A stretch of 64,000 nt of DNA from Sphingomonas alpina (GCF_014490665.1 NZ_CP061038.1:3348001-3412000), one strand, 5' to 3'; shown: positions 17,332-26,561, numbered from the stretch's first letter. Program-made: numbers and translations. The notes: a model not told the origin generated them from the sequence alone.

Positions 17332-17757
17332 ATGCAGCCTGCCGACCTCGCGACGATCACCCGGGACGGCCCGATCATCGTATTCGATGCACTGTGCGTG
17401 CTGTGCGCGGCCAATGCCCGGTTCGTGCTACGCCATGACCATGGGCGCCATTTCCGGCTCGCCTCGATGCAAGGGCCGGTCGGCGCGGCGCTGTACCGCG
17501 CGCATGGCATCGATCCGACCCGGCCCGAAACGCTGATCATCGTCGACGGCGATCAATTGCTGACGAACTCCAATGCAGTGATCGCGATCTGGTCGGGCTG
17601 CGGCTGGCCCTGGCGCGCCGCGGCTATGGTACGCCTCGTACCGCGCTTCATCCGCGACCCGATCTACCGCCTGGTCGCGCGCAACCGCTATCGCTGGTTC
17701 GGTCAGCGCGAGACATGCTGGATTCCCTCCCCCGCCGATCGGGACCGCGTGCTGTGA
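17332..17757 (+). CDS. DCC-family (DUF393) thiol-oxidoreductase-like protein
   Basis: A 141-residue protein of the DCC family. The defining N-terminal motif, usually YDGxCxxC, appears as FDALCVLCAANARF (residues about 16-29), so both cysteines are present but the Gly is replaced. RPETLIIVDGDQLLTNSNAVIAIW and the tail YRLVARNRYRWFG are family hallmarks. Members are thought to be small thiol-disulfide proteins; function is poorly known. I chose ATG 17332. Its stop overlaps the GTG of the next gene (GTGA), so the two are translationally coupled. Confidence 0.82.
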   Translation: MQPADLATITRDGPIIVFDALCVLCAANARFVLRHDHGRHFRLASMQGPVGAALYRAHGIDPTRPETLIIVDGDQLLTNSNAVIAIWSGCGWPWRAAAMVRLVPRFIRDPIYRLVARNRYRWFGQRETCWIPSPADRDRVL

Positions 17758-19388
17758 GCGTCATCCTGATCCTGGGCGGTTATGGCGGGTTCGGCGCGAG
17801 GCTGTCGCGGCGGCTCGCCGCGCGCGGGCACCGGATCCTCGTCGCCGGCCGGCATCGCGACAAGGCCGTGGCATTCTGCGACGCCGTCCCCAATTGCCAC
17901 CCGGTCGTGGCGGACCGCGACGGAGATCTGGCCGCGGTGCTGGCTGAACACCGGCCCGACCTGCTGATCGATGCCGCCGGCCCGTTCCAGACCAGCGGCT
18001 ATCATGTGATCGAAGCCTGCATCGCCGCCGGGGTCGATTATCTCGACCTTGCCGATGGCCGCGCCTTCGTCGCCGGGATCGGAACGCTCGACGTGGCGGC
18101 GCGCCGGGCCTGCACCATCGCCATATCGGGCGCATCGAGCGTGCCCGCTCTGTCCGGCGCCGTGGTGCGCGATCTCGCGGTGGGCATGGAACAGATCATG
18201 TCGGTCGAAATGGCGATCAGCGCGTCCAACCGCGCCGCGGCCGGCGCGTCGGTCGCCGCAGCGATCCTGAGCTATGCCGGCAAGCCGCTGACCGTGTGGC
18301 GCGGTCAGCGCCGGGCGCGCGCCTTTGGCTGGCAGGAGATCGGCCAGGAACGCTTCGTGCTCGATGACGGCACGACCCTGGGCCACCGGCTGGTTGCACT
18401 GGCCGATGTGCCAGATCTCGAGCTGCTTCCCGAGCGGCTGCCGGGCAAGCCGGCTGTCAGCTTTCGCGCCGGTACCGAACTGGCGGTGCAAAATGTGACG
18501 CTGTGGCTGGCGAGCTGGCTGGTGCGGTGGCGCTGGATCGGTTCGCTGTCCGCATTGGCGCCGTGGCTGTTACCGCTGCAGCGTCGGATGGCGGGCTGGG
18601 GATCGGACCGGTCGGGAATGGTGGTGCGGCTGTTCGGTCTGGCCGGCGGCAAGCGGGTCGAGCGGCGCTGGACACTGATCGCCAGCGCCGGCGATGGCCC
18701 CGAAATCCCGACGCTGGCCGCGGAACTGCTCGCCGAGCGGATCGTGGCGAAGGAGCTCGCGCCCGGCGCGGGCGATGCGGGGCCAATGCTGGCGCTGGAG
18801 GATTTTGCGCCGGCCTTTGCCGGCCTGGCGATCCGCCATGAGACAAGGCAGATTGCGCAACCGGCGCCGCTCTATCAGCGCGTGATGGGCGATACTTTTG
18901 CGCGACTGCCGGATGAGGTGCGCCGCATGCACGAGGTGTTGCGCGACGGCGGCGCGCACGGCCGCGCAACGGTCGAACGCGGCACGCATCCGCTGGCCCG
19001 GCTGGTCGGCGCGCTGATGGGATTTCCCAGGGCGGGCGAGCACGAACTGCATGTCGGATTTCGCGAAGACCAGGGTGTGGAGCGCTGGACGCGGACCTTT
19101 TCGGCGCAGAGCTTCCACAGCAATCTCGGTGAGGAGGCCGGCCAAATCGTCGAGCGGTTCGGGCCGCTGCGCTTCCATTTCGACCTGCCCGGGGACGAGC
19201 AGGGCCTGACCATGGTGATGCGGTCCTGGTCGATCTGGCGCATTCCCCTGCCCCTGGCGCTCGCCCCGCGGACGATGGCGCGGGAATGGGAGGAAGACGG
19301 CAAGTTCCAGTTCGACGTGCCGATCGCGCTGCCGCTGATCGGCCCGGTGATTCATTATCGCGGGTGGCTGACGCCCGACGCAGAATAA
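17754..19388 (+). CDS. Saccharopine-dehydrogenase-like NADP-binding protein fused to a DUF4166 domain
   Basis: About 544 residues from GTG 17754 (an ATG at 17715 would add 13 codons inside the previous gene). The N-terminus is a Rossmann fold, ILGGYGGFGARLSRRLAARG, followed by the DAAGPFQTSGYHVIEACIAAGVDYLDLADG segment split here as AAGPFQTSGYHVIEAC and YLDLADG, typical of trans-acting saccharopine-dehydrogenase-like enzymes. The C-terminal part (about 370-540, from LYQRVMGDTFARLPDEVRRM) matches DUF4166. The reaction is unknown; the coupled DCC-family gene is a common neighbour for such proteins in my recollection, but I cannot verify that here. Confidence 0.78.
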   Translation: MSVILILGGYGGFGARLSRRLAARGHRILVAGRHRDKAVAFCDAVPNCHPVVADRDGDLAAVLAEHRPDLLIDAAGPFQTSGYHVIEACIAAGVDYLDLADGRAFVAGIGTLDVAARRACTIAISGASSVPALSGAVVRDLAVGMEQIMSVEMAISASNRAAAGASVAAAILSYAGKPLTVWRGQRRARAFGWQEIGQERFVLDDGTTLGHRLVALADVPDLELLPERLPGKPAVSFRAGTELAVQNVTLWLASWLVRWRWIGSLSALAPWLLPLQRRMAGWGSDRSGMVVRLFGLAGGKRVERRWTLIASAGDGPEIPTLAAELLAERIVAKELAPGAGDAGPMLALEDFAPAFAGLAIRHETRQIAQPAPLYQRVMGDTFARLPDEVRRMHEVLRDGGAHGRATVERGTHPLARLVGALMGFPRAGEHELHVGFREDQGVERWTRTFSAQSFHSNLGEEAGQIVERFGPLRFHFDLPGDEQGLTMVMRSWSIWRIPLPLALAPRTMAREWEEDGKFQFDVPIALPLIGPVIHYRGWLTPDAE

Positions 19389-19435
19389 GGAAATGGCGGC
19401 CCCATCGAGCCGCCATCCCTGCAACTGGTCATGTG

Positions 19436-19828
19436 TCAGGCGGCGGCGATTGCGCGGTTCCCCGGCCCTACCTTGAATTCCAGCCAGGCCAGCACCGCCA
19501 CCACCAGTGCCTGGGCAAGCACGAAGGCGGTGCCGAACGCGGTCGGCTCGGTCAGCACCACGACGGCGATGCTCGCCGCGACCCAGGCAATATTGCCGAC
19601 CACCGCCAGCAGCACGAGCGGCGCATTGAGGAGCGAGGTCTTCGCCATCCAGGCGAACAGCGCGGCAACCGGGAACAGGCTGCATCCGGCAACCAGCAGC
19701 AGGGTCGGGTGAAGGCCGGTCGGCCCGGCAAGCAGGCTGGCGCCAAGGCTCATCACTGCGCCGGCCAGCAGGCAGGTCAGCGCATCGAGGCCGAGGATGC
19801 GGCGGATGGTGGTGGTTGTGTCGGTCAT
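19436..19828 (-). CDS. Small four-helix membrane protein
   Basis: A 130-residue hydrophobic protein with four predicted membrane helices (about residues 12-35, 42-62, 70-92 and 98-120) and short loops. The start at 19828 (MTDTTTT) has an ideal GGAGGAAA upstream, preferred over the ORF start 7 codons earlier. It diverges from an XRE regulator across a gap holding a 7-bp-arm palindrome, so it is the likely target of that regulator. I do not recognise a function; a DoxX-like or SPW-like small membrane family would be compatible. Confidence 0.7.
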   Translation of the reverse strand: MTDTTTTIRRILGLDALTCLLAGAVMSLGASLLAGPTGLHPTLLLVAGCSLFPVAALFAWMAKTSLLNAPLVLLAVVGNIAWVAASIAVVVLTEPTAFGTAFVLAQALVVAVLAWLEFKVGPGNRAIAAA

Positions 19829-19881
19829 GATTTCCTCCGTGGTTGACACCGACCTTTTCGCTGACCGAGGTAGTCGCGTCG

Positions 19882-19898
19882 ATTACCTCGCAGGTAAT
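19882..19898. promoter_or_regulatory. Palindrome ATTACCT-CGC-AGGTAAT in a divergent promoter region
   Basis: Perfect 7-bp arms with a 3-bp centre, located between the small membrane protein gene and the XRE regulator gene. This is the expected place for an autoregulatory operator of the XRE protein. Confidence 0.5.
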
Positions 19899-19947
19899 GG
19901 CCGGAAATTGGTTGCCGGGCCTAGGGTCGGTACAGAGGAGAATGACC

Positions 19948-20745
19948 ATGGCGGTTGCCACGCGGAATGTCGGGGATCAGTTGCGCGAATGGCGCCAGAA
20001 GCGGCGCATGAGCCAGCTCGATCTCGCGCTCGATACGGAGATTTCGGCGCGCCATCTAAGCTTCCTCGAAACCGGCCGCGCCCGGCCGAGCCGCGAGATG
20101 GTGCTGCGCCTGTCCGAACAGCTCGAGATGCCGATGCGCGAGCGCAACCTGCTGCTCACCGCCGCCGGCTTCGCGCCCCTGTTCGGCGAACGCTCGCTCG
20201 ACGATCCGGAAATGTCCGGCGCGCGGCGCGCGGTCGATCTGATCCTGGCCGGGCATGAGCCCTGGCCCGCACTGGTGGTCGACCGGTGCTGGAACCTGAT
20301 CGCGGCGAACCGCGGCGTCGCGCCGTTGCTCGCGAGCGTGTCGCCCGCCTTGCTGGCAGGCGTGCCCAATATCATGCGCCTCGCGCTGCACCCCGACGGG
20401 CTGGCAGCACAGATCGTCAATCTCTCGGAGTGGCGCCATCACCTGATCTCACGCCTGAAGCGCCAGGCCCAGGCGACAAGCGATACCGAGCTGGACGATC
20501 TGGTCACCGAACTGGAAAGCTATGCCGCGCCGCCCATGGCGGATGCGAAACCGCAGGATCTGGGCGGCATCGCGGTGCCGTTGAAGCTGCTGATCGGCGA
20601 GCGGGTGCTGAGCTTCCTCAGCACCACCACCGTGTTCGGCACCGCACAGGACGTGACCCTGTCGGAACTAACGCTGGAGACCTTCTTCCCCGCCGACGAC
20701 GCCACGGCGGAGATGGTCAGGACATTGGCGAGCGGGGCCGGATAG
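19948..20745 (+). CDS. XRE-family regulator with MmyB-like ligand-binding domain
   Basis: About 265 residues. N-terminal helix-turn-helix (about 8-65; LREWRQKRRMSQLDLAL, ISARHLSFLETGRARPSREM) and a C-terminal MmyB-like PAS-type domain (about 95-262; EPWPALVVDRCWNLIAANR, TTTVFGTAQDVTLSELTLETFFPAD). In this family the C-terminal domain probably binds a small hydrophobic ligand. I chose ATG 19948 because GAGGAG ends 7 nt upstream; an in-frame ATG at 19942 is too close to it. The palindrome at 19882 lies just upstream. Confidence 0.88.
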   Translation: MAVATRNVGDQLREWRQKRRMSQLDLALDTEISARHLSFLETGRARPSREMVLRLSEQLEMPMRERNLLLTAAGFAPLFGERSLDDPEMSGARRAVDLILAGHEPWPALVVDRCWNLIAANRGVAPLLASVSPALLAGVPNIMRLALHPDGLAAQIVNLSEWRHHLISRLKRQAQATSDTELDDLVTELESYAAPPMADAKPQDLGGIAVPLKLLIGERVLSFLSTTTVFGTAQDVTLSELTLETFFPADDATAEMVRTLASGAG

Positions 20746-20766
20746 AATGGTCCGGCCCTCACCTCA

Positions 20767-22848
20767 TCAGAATCGATAGGCCAGCGTACCCATCACATTG
20801 CGCGGCGCGCCGATGAAGCAATCGCCGCGCGACAGGCACGATGCGAAATAAGACCGGTTGAACAGGTTCGTCGCGTTCACCGACAGGCGCCATTTGCTCC
20901 ATTCGAGTTCGGCCAGTGCATCGACCAGCGTGTTGTCGCCCGTCACGATCGTCCAGGCCGGGCCGACCGACTTGCGATTGCCGGTGTAGCGAACGCCGGC
21001 ACCCAGCCGCAGCGACATGGCATCGCCCACCGGCAGCGTCTTCATGCCCCAGATCGATGCGTTGTGACGCGGGTAATAGTCGAAGTACGGCGAGTCCCTG
21101 GTCTCAAGCTTGTTATAACCATAATTGACCGACAGCTCGTAATTGCCCGGCAAGGTACGCGTGGCCTCGATCTCGAACCCTTTGGTGGTGAGTTCGCCCG
21201 ACTGGATCTGGCTCAGCGGCCTGTCGGGATCGTCGATCGGTCGATTGCGTTCGCGAATGTGGAAGACGGTGACGGTGACCAGCGTGGCGGCATCCGGCTG
21301 CCACTTTGCCCCCATCTCATATTGCGTGCCGGTTTGCGGTTTGAATCCCGCATGATCGGCGTTGAAGCCTGCGATCGGCTGGAAGCTTTCAGTGTAGCTG
21401 AAAAAGGGCGAGATGCCCGCACCGATCTCGCCGATGATGCCGGCGCGAAAGGTGGTGGCATTGGCAGACGGCGAGCCAGGACTCGTTACATGATCGCGCC
21501 GCGCGCCCAGCACCACCGACACGCGGTCGGCGAAGCGGATCTGGTCCTGGACATAGATGCCAAGCTGCTTCTGCGACTGTCGCGCCGCCACGGGATCGAT
21601 CACCGGAACGGACAGCGCAGCATAATTGATGTTGTAAAGATCGACTATATCACGCCCAGACCCGTAGCGCTCGGTAAAGCGGTTCCAGCTATAGTCCACG
21701 CCCGCGAGCAGCAGATGGCTAACCCCGGCGCCAGTGTTGAACTTGATCTGGACATTATTGTCGGTGGTGAAGACGTTCAGCGTCGCCAGCTTGTCGTCGC
21801 TGTAGAGCTGGATCAACCGGCCGTTGCTCCCCGCGATATAGGGGTCGGTCGGGTTGGTGTAGCTGTTGGTGTAATGCGTGAAATAGCTCACATCGCTGTC
21901 GATGTAGCGCGCCTTCAGGTGCAGCTCGATCTGGTCGGTAATGCGCTGCTTGACCATCGCCGTGCCCTGCAACAGCCGGCCATCGTAGCGGTCATGCCCG
22001 GGCTTGCCGACGAACAGGGTGCGCGGCAGCCGCGGATTGCCGGGATTGTCGTACAGTGTGCCGACAATCGGCAGGAATTGCGGTGTCGAGCCGCCATGGT
22101 CGTCCTGATAAAGACCCAGCAGCGTGATGTCCGTACCGGCGCTCGGCTGCCAGCGCAGGGACGGCGCGATCATCACGCGATCGTCACGCACATTGTCGAT
22201 GAAAGTATCGGAATCGCGCACCCGCGCGACCAGCCGCGCGGCGAGGCCGTCGGCGATCGGGCCGTTGATGTCGGCGAGCAGTTCCTTGCGGTTGTCGCTG
22301 CCATAGACTGCCGCGATCTCGCCGCGGGTGGTGAATTCAGGGGCCTTCGACACAAGGTTGACGATGCCGCCGATCGATCCCTGGCCGAACAAGACCGAGG
22401 CCGGCCCGCGCACCACCTCGACACGCGAGAAATTATACGGGTCGGACGTGGTGCTGACATAGGACCCGAAAATGTCGCGCATGCCGTCGCGGAACTGCAG
22501 CGCATCGATGCCGCGAATGGCGAAGCTGTCGACGCGTGAATCGCGGCCATAGGGATTCGCCGTGATCCCGGCGGCATAACGCACCGTGTCGCTGATATTG
22601 ATCGCGCCCTGCGCACGGAACATGTCTTCGGTCAGGATCGTGATCGGTTGTGGCGTTTCGATCAGCGGTGTCGCTGTCTTGGTACCCGCACCTGCATCCT
22701 GCCTGGCGCGCTCGCCCGTGACGACGATGTCGTCGCGCCGGTCGCCGTCCGGCGTTCCGTCCGCCGCCCCATCCGCGGCCCATGCCGGGCCGCTCGTCAG
22801 CGCGATCAGCGCGATACCAGAAAACCCGAGAAACTTGCTCAATGTCAT
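20767..22848 (-). CDS. TonB-dependent siderophore receptor
   Basis: A 693-residue receptor. Signal peptide (about 1-24, ...GPAWAADG), TonB box DDIVVTGERARQ, a plug (about 60-165; ITILTEDMFRAQGAINISDT, SFAIRGIDALQFRDGMRD, VEVVRGPASVLFGQGSIGGIVNLVSK), and a barrel ending VMGTLAYRF with terminal Phe. These plug motifs match the FhuA/FpvA siderophore receptor group. A Fur-like site lies 34-52 nt upstream of the start, supporting iron regulation. There is no siderophore synthesis gene nearby, so it probably takes up foreign siderophores. Confidence 0.92.
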   Translation of the reverse strand: MTLSKFLGFSGIALIALTSGPAWAADGAADGTPDGDRRDDIVVTGERARQDAGAGTKTATPLIETPQPITILTEDMFRAQGAINISDTVRYAAGITANPYGRDSRVDSFAIRGIDALQFRDGMRDIFGSYVSTTSDPYNFSRVEVVRGPASVLFGQGSIGGIVNLVSKAPEFTTRGEIAAVYGSDNRKELLADINGPIADGLAARLVARVRDSDTFIDNVRDDRVMIAPSLRWQPSAGTDITLLGLYQDDHGGSTPQFLPIVGTLYDNPGNPRLPRTLFVGKPGHDRYDGRLLQGTAMVKQRITDQIELHLKARYIDSDVSYFTHYTNSYTNPTDPYIAGSNGRLIQLYSDDKLATLNVFTTDNNVQIKFNTGAGVSHLLLAGVDYSWNRFTERYGSGRDIVDLYNINYAALSVPVIDPVAARQSQKQLGIYVQDQIRFADRVSVVLGARRDHVTSPGSPSANATTFRAGIIGEIGAGISPFFSYTESFQPIAGFNADHAGFKPQTGTQYEMGAKWQPDAATLVTVTVFHIRERNRPIDDPDRPLSQIQSGELTTKGFEIEATRTLPGNYELSVNYGYNKLETRDSPYFDYYPRHNASIWGMKTLPVGDAMSLRLGAGVRYTGNRKSVGPAWTIVTGDNTLVDALAELEWSKWRLSVNATNLFNRSYFASCLSRGDCFIGAPRNVMGTLAYRF

Positions 22849-22881
22849 TGCGATCCCCTTATCTGGGCGACCCTCTATCGC

Positions 22882-22900
22882 TAATGAGAATTGATCGCAA
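22882..22900 (-). promoter_or_regulatory. Candidate Fur box upstream of the siderophore receptor
   Basis: TAATGAGAATTGATCGCAA (22882-22900) resembles the alphaproteobacterial Fur site (AATGAGAATNATTNNCA-like). It sits 34-52 nt upstream of the receptor start on the correct side. The match is by eye and imperfect. Confidence 0.5.
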
Positions 22901-23092
22901 TGGCCAAAAGACAGCTAAAAAACGCTGTCTGCTGGTCATAGGATAGCACCCATTTCCGCAGCTTCGGCTTCGGCATTGCCCATCGAGACGAAGCACCGGG
23001 CGATCCCGACCATTGCGATGATCGCGTTTGAACCCTAGCGCGTCGTCGCAGGGCGTCAGGCTGTTGCGCGCTCGAACTGGGATGTGACGATC

Positions 23093-24499
23093 ATGGCGAC
23101 GAGAGCGGAAACCATATCAGATCCGGCCCCGTCGATCACTGCGCCGACCGCCACTGACCGATCCTTTCTCGGTCACCCCAAAGGCCTGGCCTATCTCGCC
23201 TTCACCGAGGCGTGGGAACGGTTCTCCTATTACGGCATGACCGCCCTGGTCGTGCTGTACATGGCGCAGCAATTGTTCCAGCCCGGCCATGTCGAGCATG
23301 TCGCAGGGCTGGCGGTGTATCGCGGCGCACTCGAGGCAGTGCTGGGGCCACTGTCACCACAGGCGCTCGCGTCGCAGACCTTCGGCTTCTATTCGGGGCT
23401 GGTCTATTTCACGCCGGTGCTGGGCGGGTGGGTCGCCGACCGGCTGCTCGGTGCGAAGCGGACCGTGGTGATCGGCGCGCTGCTGATGAGCGCGGGGCAT
23501 TTCGCCATGACGTTCGACCAGAGCTTCCTACTCGCCTTGTTGTTGCTGATCCTCGGGTCGGGGTGTCTCAAGGGCAATATCTCGGCGCAGATCGGGCATC
23601 TATACCCGGCCGATGACGAATCGCGGCGCACGCGCGCCTTCACCATCTTCAGCATGGCAATCAATATCGGCGCAGTGCTCGGGCCGCTGGTGTGCGCCGG
23701 ATTGGCCCAGGCCTATGGCTGGCATGTCGGGTTCGGCACGGCCGGGGTGCTGATGCTGCTCGCCACTATCACCTATCTCGCAGGGCAGCGCTATCTGCCC
23801 GATCAGCGTCCGCGCCGGCGCGACCGCGTGGCGGCGGCGCCGCTGACCGCCGCGGAGTGGCGCACCGTGCTGCTGCTGGTGGTCGTGATGGGCATCACGG
23901 TGTTCCAGACCATCACCTATTTCCAGTTCTTCAATGTCGGGCTGGTATGGATTGACAGCCATGCCGATCTCGCCACGCCGCTCGGCCATATCCCCGCCCC
24001 CTGGTTCAATTCGGTCGACGCATTCTTCAGCGTCATCGCAGTGCCGCCGCTGATCTGGCTCTGGGCACGCGAGGCAAGGCGCGGGCGGGAATCGAGCGAC
24101 CTGACCAAGATCGGCATCGGCGCAGTGCTCGCCTCGATCTCGGCCGCAATCATGGCGCTGGCGGCGATGCTTGCCGGCGCGGGCACAACGAGCGCGCTGA
24201 TCCCCTTTGCCGCTTTCGCGATGATCGGGGTCGCGTTCCTGTATTACTGGCCGCCCTATCTCGCGCTGATGTCGCGCGCCGCGCCGCCCAGCGTGAATGC
24301 GACGATGATGGGGTGCGCGTATCTTTCGCTGTTCATCGGCAACATCATCATGGGCTGGGTCGGTACATTGTACGAGACGATGCCGCCGGGAGCATTCTGG
24401 ATGCTGAACGCCGGCATCTCGATGATCGGCGCGCTGCTGGCATTGCTGTTCGGGCCCGCGCTCGCGCGCCGGTTGGCAAGCGGTTCGTCTCAGCCCTGA
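23093..24499 (+). CDS. POT/PTR2-family peptide-proton symporter
   Basis: A 468-residue inner-membrane importer of di- and tripeptides (DtpT-like). The POT signature ERFSYYGMTALVVLYM is present (about residues 40-55), followed by GWVADRLLGAKRTVVIGALLM and a long series of hydrophobic segments consistent with 12-14 helices. The internal PEKRRFF-type motif is not conserved in an obvious way. The start may be ATG 23093 or GTG 23084. Its 3' end overlaps the convergent tetR gene by 10 nt. Confidence 0.88.
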   Translation: MATRAETISDPAPSITAPTATDRSFLGHPKGLAYLAFTEAWERFSYYGMTALVVLYMAQQLFQPGHVEHVAGLAVYRGALEAVLGPLSPQALASQTFGFYSGLVYFTPVLGGWVADRLLGAKRTVVIGALLMSAGHFAMTFDQSFLLALLLLILGSGCLKGNISAQIGHLYPADDESRRTRAFTIFSMAINIGAVLGPLVCAGLAQAYGWHVGFGTAGVLMLLATITYLAGQRYLPDQRPRRRDRVAAAPLTAAEWRTVLLLVVVMGITVFQTITYFQFFNVGLVWIDSHADLATPLGHIPAPWFNSVDAFFSVIAVPPLIWLWAREARRGRESSDLTKIGIGAVLASISAAIMALAAMLAGAGTTSALIPFAAFAMIGVAFLYYWPPYLALMSRAAPPSVNATMMGCAYLSLFIGNIIMGWVGTLYETMPPGAFWMLNAGISMIGALLALLFGPALARRLASGSSQP

Positions 24500-25131
24500 T
24501 CCGCTCTCCCGGCTGGTAATCCCATCATGGCGCGCAAGCGGCGAGCACAGGCGCGCAGTGCAGTGGCATCCTGCCGCGCCTTGGCGATCGACATGGCGCC
24601 CGTAAACATCGCCACCACCGTATCGGCCCACCCCGCAGCATCGCCGGCGGCGAAATCGGCCCGGCCAGCACGCTCGTCATGATCGAGGCGCACGGCGATC
24701 GCATCCTGCCAGGCACGATACTCGCCCTCCACCGCGCGGCGCAGCCCGTCATCGGCAAGCGATAGTTCGAGCGCCAGATTGCCGAGCGGGCAGCCCGAGA
24801 CCGATCCCTGCCGGTCGAGCGCGTCGGCGGTCTCCTCGAACACACCGACAATCCCCTCGGCTCCGGACGGCGCGCTATCGACCGCCGCTATCCAGGTGGC
24901 GGCGATCTCGCCCGAGACGCGCTCCGCAACCACCGCCAGTGCAAGATCCTTCTTGGTCGGAAAATGATGATAAAGCGCGCCACCGGTCACCGCCGCTGCG
25001 CGCACCACATCGTGCATGCTGGTCGCACCATAGCCCTGCGTCTGAAATGCGCTGGCAGCGGCATCGATCACCCGCTTGCGCATCCCCGCCGGATCATTCT
25101 TCCGAAACTTCGCCCGTTCTGCGCGCACCAT
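24490..25131 (-). CDS. TetR/AcrR-family regulator
   Basis: A 213-residue repressor-type regulator. The helix-turn-helix covers about 15-65 (RKRVIDAAASAFQTQGYG, ATSMHDVVRAAAVTGGALYHHFPTKKDL split here as TSMHDVVRAAAVTGGALYHH and FPTKKDL). The C-terminal half contains SGCPLGNLALEL, a motif of the subgroup whose members sense electrophiles or oxidised thiols (a conserved Cys). It diverges from two small genes whose promoter (25166-25194) contains a GACAACCGGTCTGT sequence inside the spacer, the likely operator. Confidence 0.88.
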   Translation of the reverse strand: MVRAERAKFRKNDPAGMRKRVIDAAASAFQTQGYGATSMHDVVRAAAVTGGALYHHFPTKKDLALAVVAERVSGEIAATWIAAVDSAPSGAEGIVGVFEETADALDRQGSVSGCPLGNLALELSLADDGLRRAVEGEYRAWQDAIAVRLDHDERAGRADFAAGDAAGWADTVVAMFTGAMSIAKARQDATALRACARRLRAMMGLPAGRADQG

Positions 25132-25165
25132 TCATGCCTCCTGATCGCCCCCGCAATTAACATCA

Positions 25166-25194
25166 TTGACAAAACCGGACAACCGGTCTGTTAT
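25166..25194 (+). promoter_or_regulatory. Promoter TTGACA-N17-TGTTAT with operator-like spacer
   Basis: TTGACA (25166-25171) and TGTTAT (25189-25194) are 17 nt apart. The spacer and -10 contain GGACAACCGGTCTGT (25177-25191), with ACCGGT at its centre, similar to AGACCGGTTGT-like sites of TetR regulators. Binding there would block the promoter of the 25239 operon. Confidence 0.55.
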
Positions 25195-25238
25195 GGCAAC
25201 ATCAACGGGAGAAGACGAGTCGTGAAGCGGATTGAGCG

Positions 25239-25706
25239 ATGACGGGCGGGGCGCATGGTTTCGACTTCCTCCACGGCGCGTGGCGGGTCACGCACCGCAA
25301 ACTCCGCGCGCGGCTGGCCGGTGCTCGGGATTGGTTCGCCTTTCCCGGCACGCTGCAGGTCGATCCGGTGCTGGACGGTCTGGGCAATATCGACATCAAC
25401 ATACTCGACGATCCGAACGGCGCGTATCGCGCGCACTCGCTCCGGCTGTTCGATGTGTCGACCGGCTTATGGTCAATCTGGTGGATCGACCGGCGCTCGA
25501 CCGCGATCGATCCGCCGGTGATCGGTCGGTTCGAGGGCGGCAAAGGGACGTTCTTCGGCGACGATCTGTTCGCCGGAAAACCGATCCGGGTGCGCACCAC
25601 CTATGAACCGATCGACGACGCCCGTGCGGAATGGACTCAAGCCTTTTCAGACGATGGCGGGGCAAGCTGGGAGGTCAACTGGGTCATGGAATTCAACCGC
25701 CCATGA
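25239..25706 (+). CDS. Small beta-barrel-like hypothetical protein (DUF1579-like)
   Basis: A 155-residue cytoplasmic protein rich in beta-strand patterns: FDFLHGAWRVTHRKLRARL at the N-terminus, LRLFDVSTGLWSIWWIDRR centrally and WTQAFSDDGGASWEVNWVME at the C-terminus. This repeated Trp/strand pattern fits the DUF1579 or lipocalin-like group. No catalytic motif is evident. It is the first gene after a TetR-type promoter and its TGA overlaps the ATG of the NIPSNAP gene (ATGA). Confidence 0.68.
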   Translation: MTGGAHGFDFLHGAWRVTHRKLRARLAGARDWFAFPGTLQVDPVLDGLGNIDINILDDPNGAYRAHSLRLFDVSTGLWSIWWIDRRSTAIDPPVIGRFEGGKGTFFGDDLFAGKPIRVRTTYEPIDDARAEWTQAFSDDGGASWEVNWVMEFNRP

Positions 25707-26518
25707 CCGCGACCTCTATTCACCTATCGCGCAGGAGACTGATCGGCATGACCATGACCGGACTCGCAGCATTGGGCAGCAGCGCCTTCGCGGCAGGCCC
25801 GCCCGCGGCCCAACCCGTGATCGAGCTGCGCCAGTACAAGATCCTCAAGGGCCGTCGCGACGCGATGATCGCCCTGTTCGAGCGCGAGTTCGTCGACAGC
25901 CAGGAAGCGCTGGGCATACGCATCATCGGGCAGTTCCGCGATCTCGACGATCCCGACCGCTTCACCTGGATCCGCGAGTTCGAGAGCATGGCGGCGCGCG
26001 CTACCGCGCTCAACGCCTTTTATTTCGGGCCGCTATGGAAGGCGCATCGCGATGAGGCCAATGCCTTGCTCGACGACAATGACAATGTCCTGTTGCTGCA
26101 TCCTGCAGTTGCGGGGCTTGGCTTCGGTCCGCTGACGCGCCCGGTCATGGCGGGCGGCCCCGCAGGTCTGGTGATCGCGACGATCCATTATCTGTGGAAA
26201 GATGCCGGCGAGGGGTTCGGCAGCTTCTTTCAGGAACGGATGCAACCAGCGCTCGCCGCGGCGGGTCTGCCCGTCCTGTCCGCCTATGTCCCGGAGCGCG
26301 AACCGAATAATTTCCCGCGCTTGCCGGTGCGGCAAAGCGAGAAGCTGTTCGTCTGGTTCACGCGCGTTCCGGATGCCGCCGCTTATGACGCGGCAATGGT
26401 GAGATTGCGTGCGGACAAGCTATGGCATGCCACGACCGGCGCCGCGCTCGACGATTTCGAAGAGCGCGCGGCACAGATACTGCGGCTTGCACCGGCCTCC
26501 CGCTCGACGCTACGCTGA
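25703..26518 (+). CDS. NIPSNAP-family protein with N-terminal signal
   Basis: About 271 residues from ATG 25703, which overlaps the previous stop. An N-terminal SRRRLIGMTMTGLAALGSS segment ending SAFA looks like a Tat or Sec signal. Two NIPSNAP (dimeric alpha-beta barrel) domains follow: VIELRQYKILKGRRDAMIAL with FTWIREFESM (about 40-135) and a second copy (about 155-255). Function of bacterial NIPSNAP proteins is unclear. Probably in one operon with the 25239 gene under TetR control. Confidence 0.78.
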   Translation: MTATSIHLSRRRLIGMTMTGLAALGSSAFAAGPPAAQPVIELRQYKILKGRRDAMIALFEREFVDSQEALGIRIIGQFRDLDDPDRFTWIREFESMAARATALNAFYFGPLWKAHRDEANALLDDNDNVLLLHPAVAGLGFGPLTRPVMAGGPAGLVIATIHYLWKDAGEGFGSFFQERMQPALAAAGLPVLSAYVPEREPNNFPRLPVRQSEKLFVWFTRVPDAAAYDAAMVRLRADKLWHATTGAALDDFEERAAQILRLAPASRSTLR

Positions 26519-26561
26519 GCAGGCACATTGCTCCGGCCCGCCGGCACGGTAAGCTGGCGGC

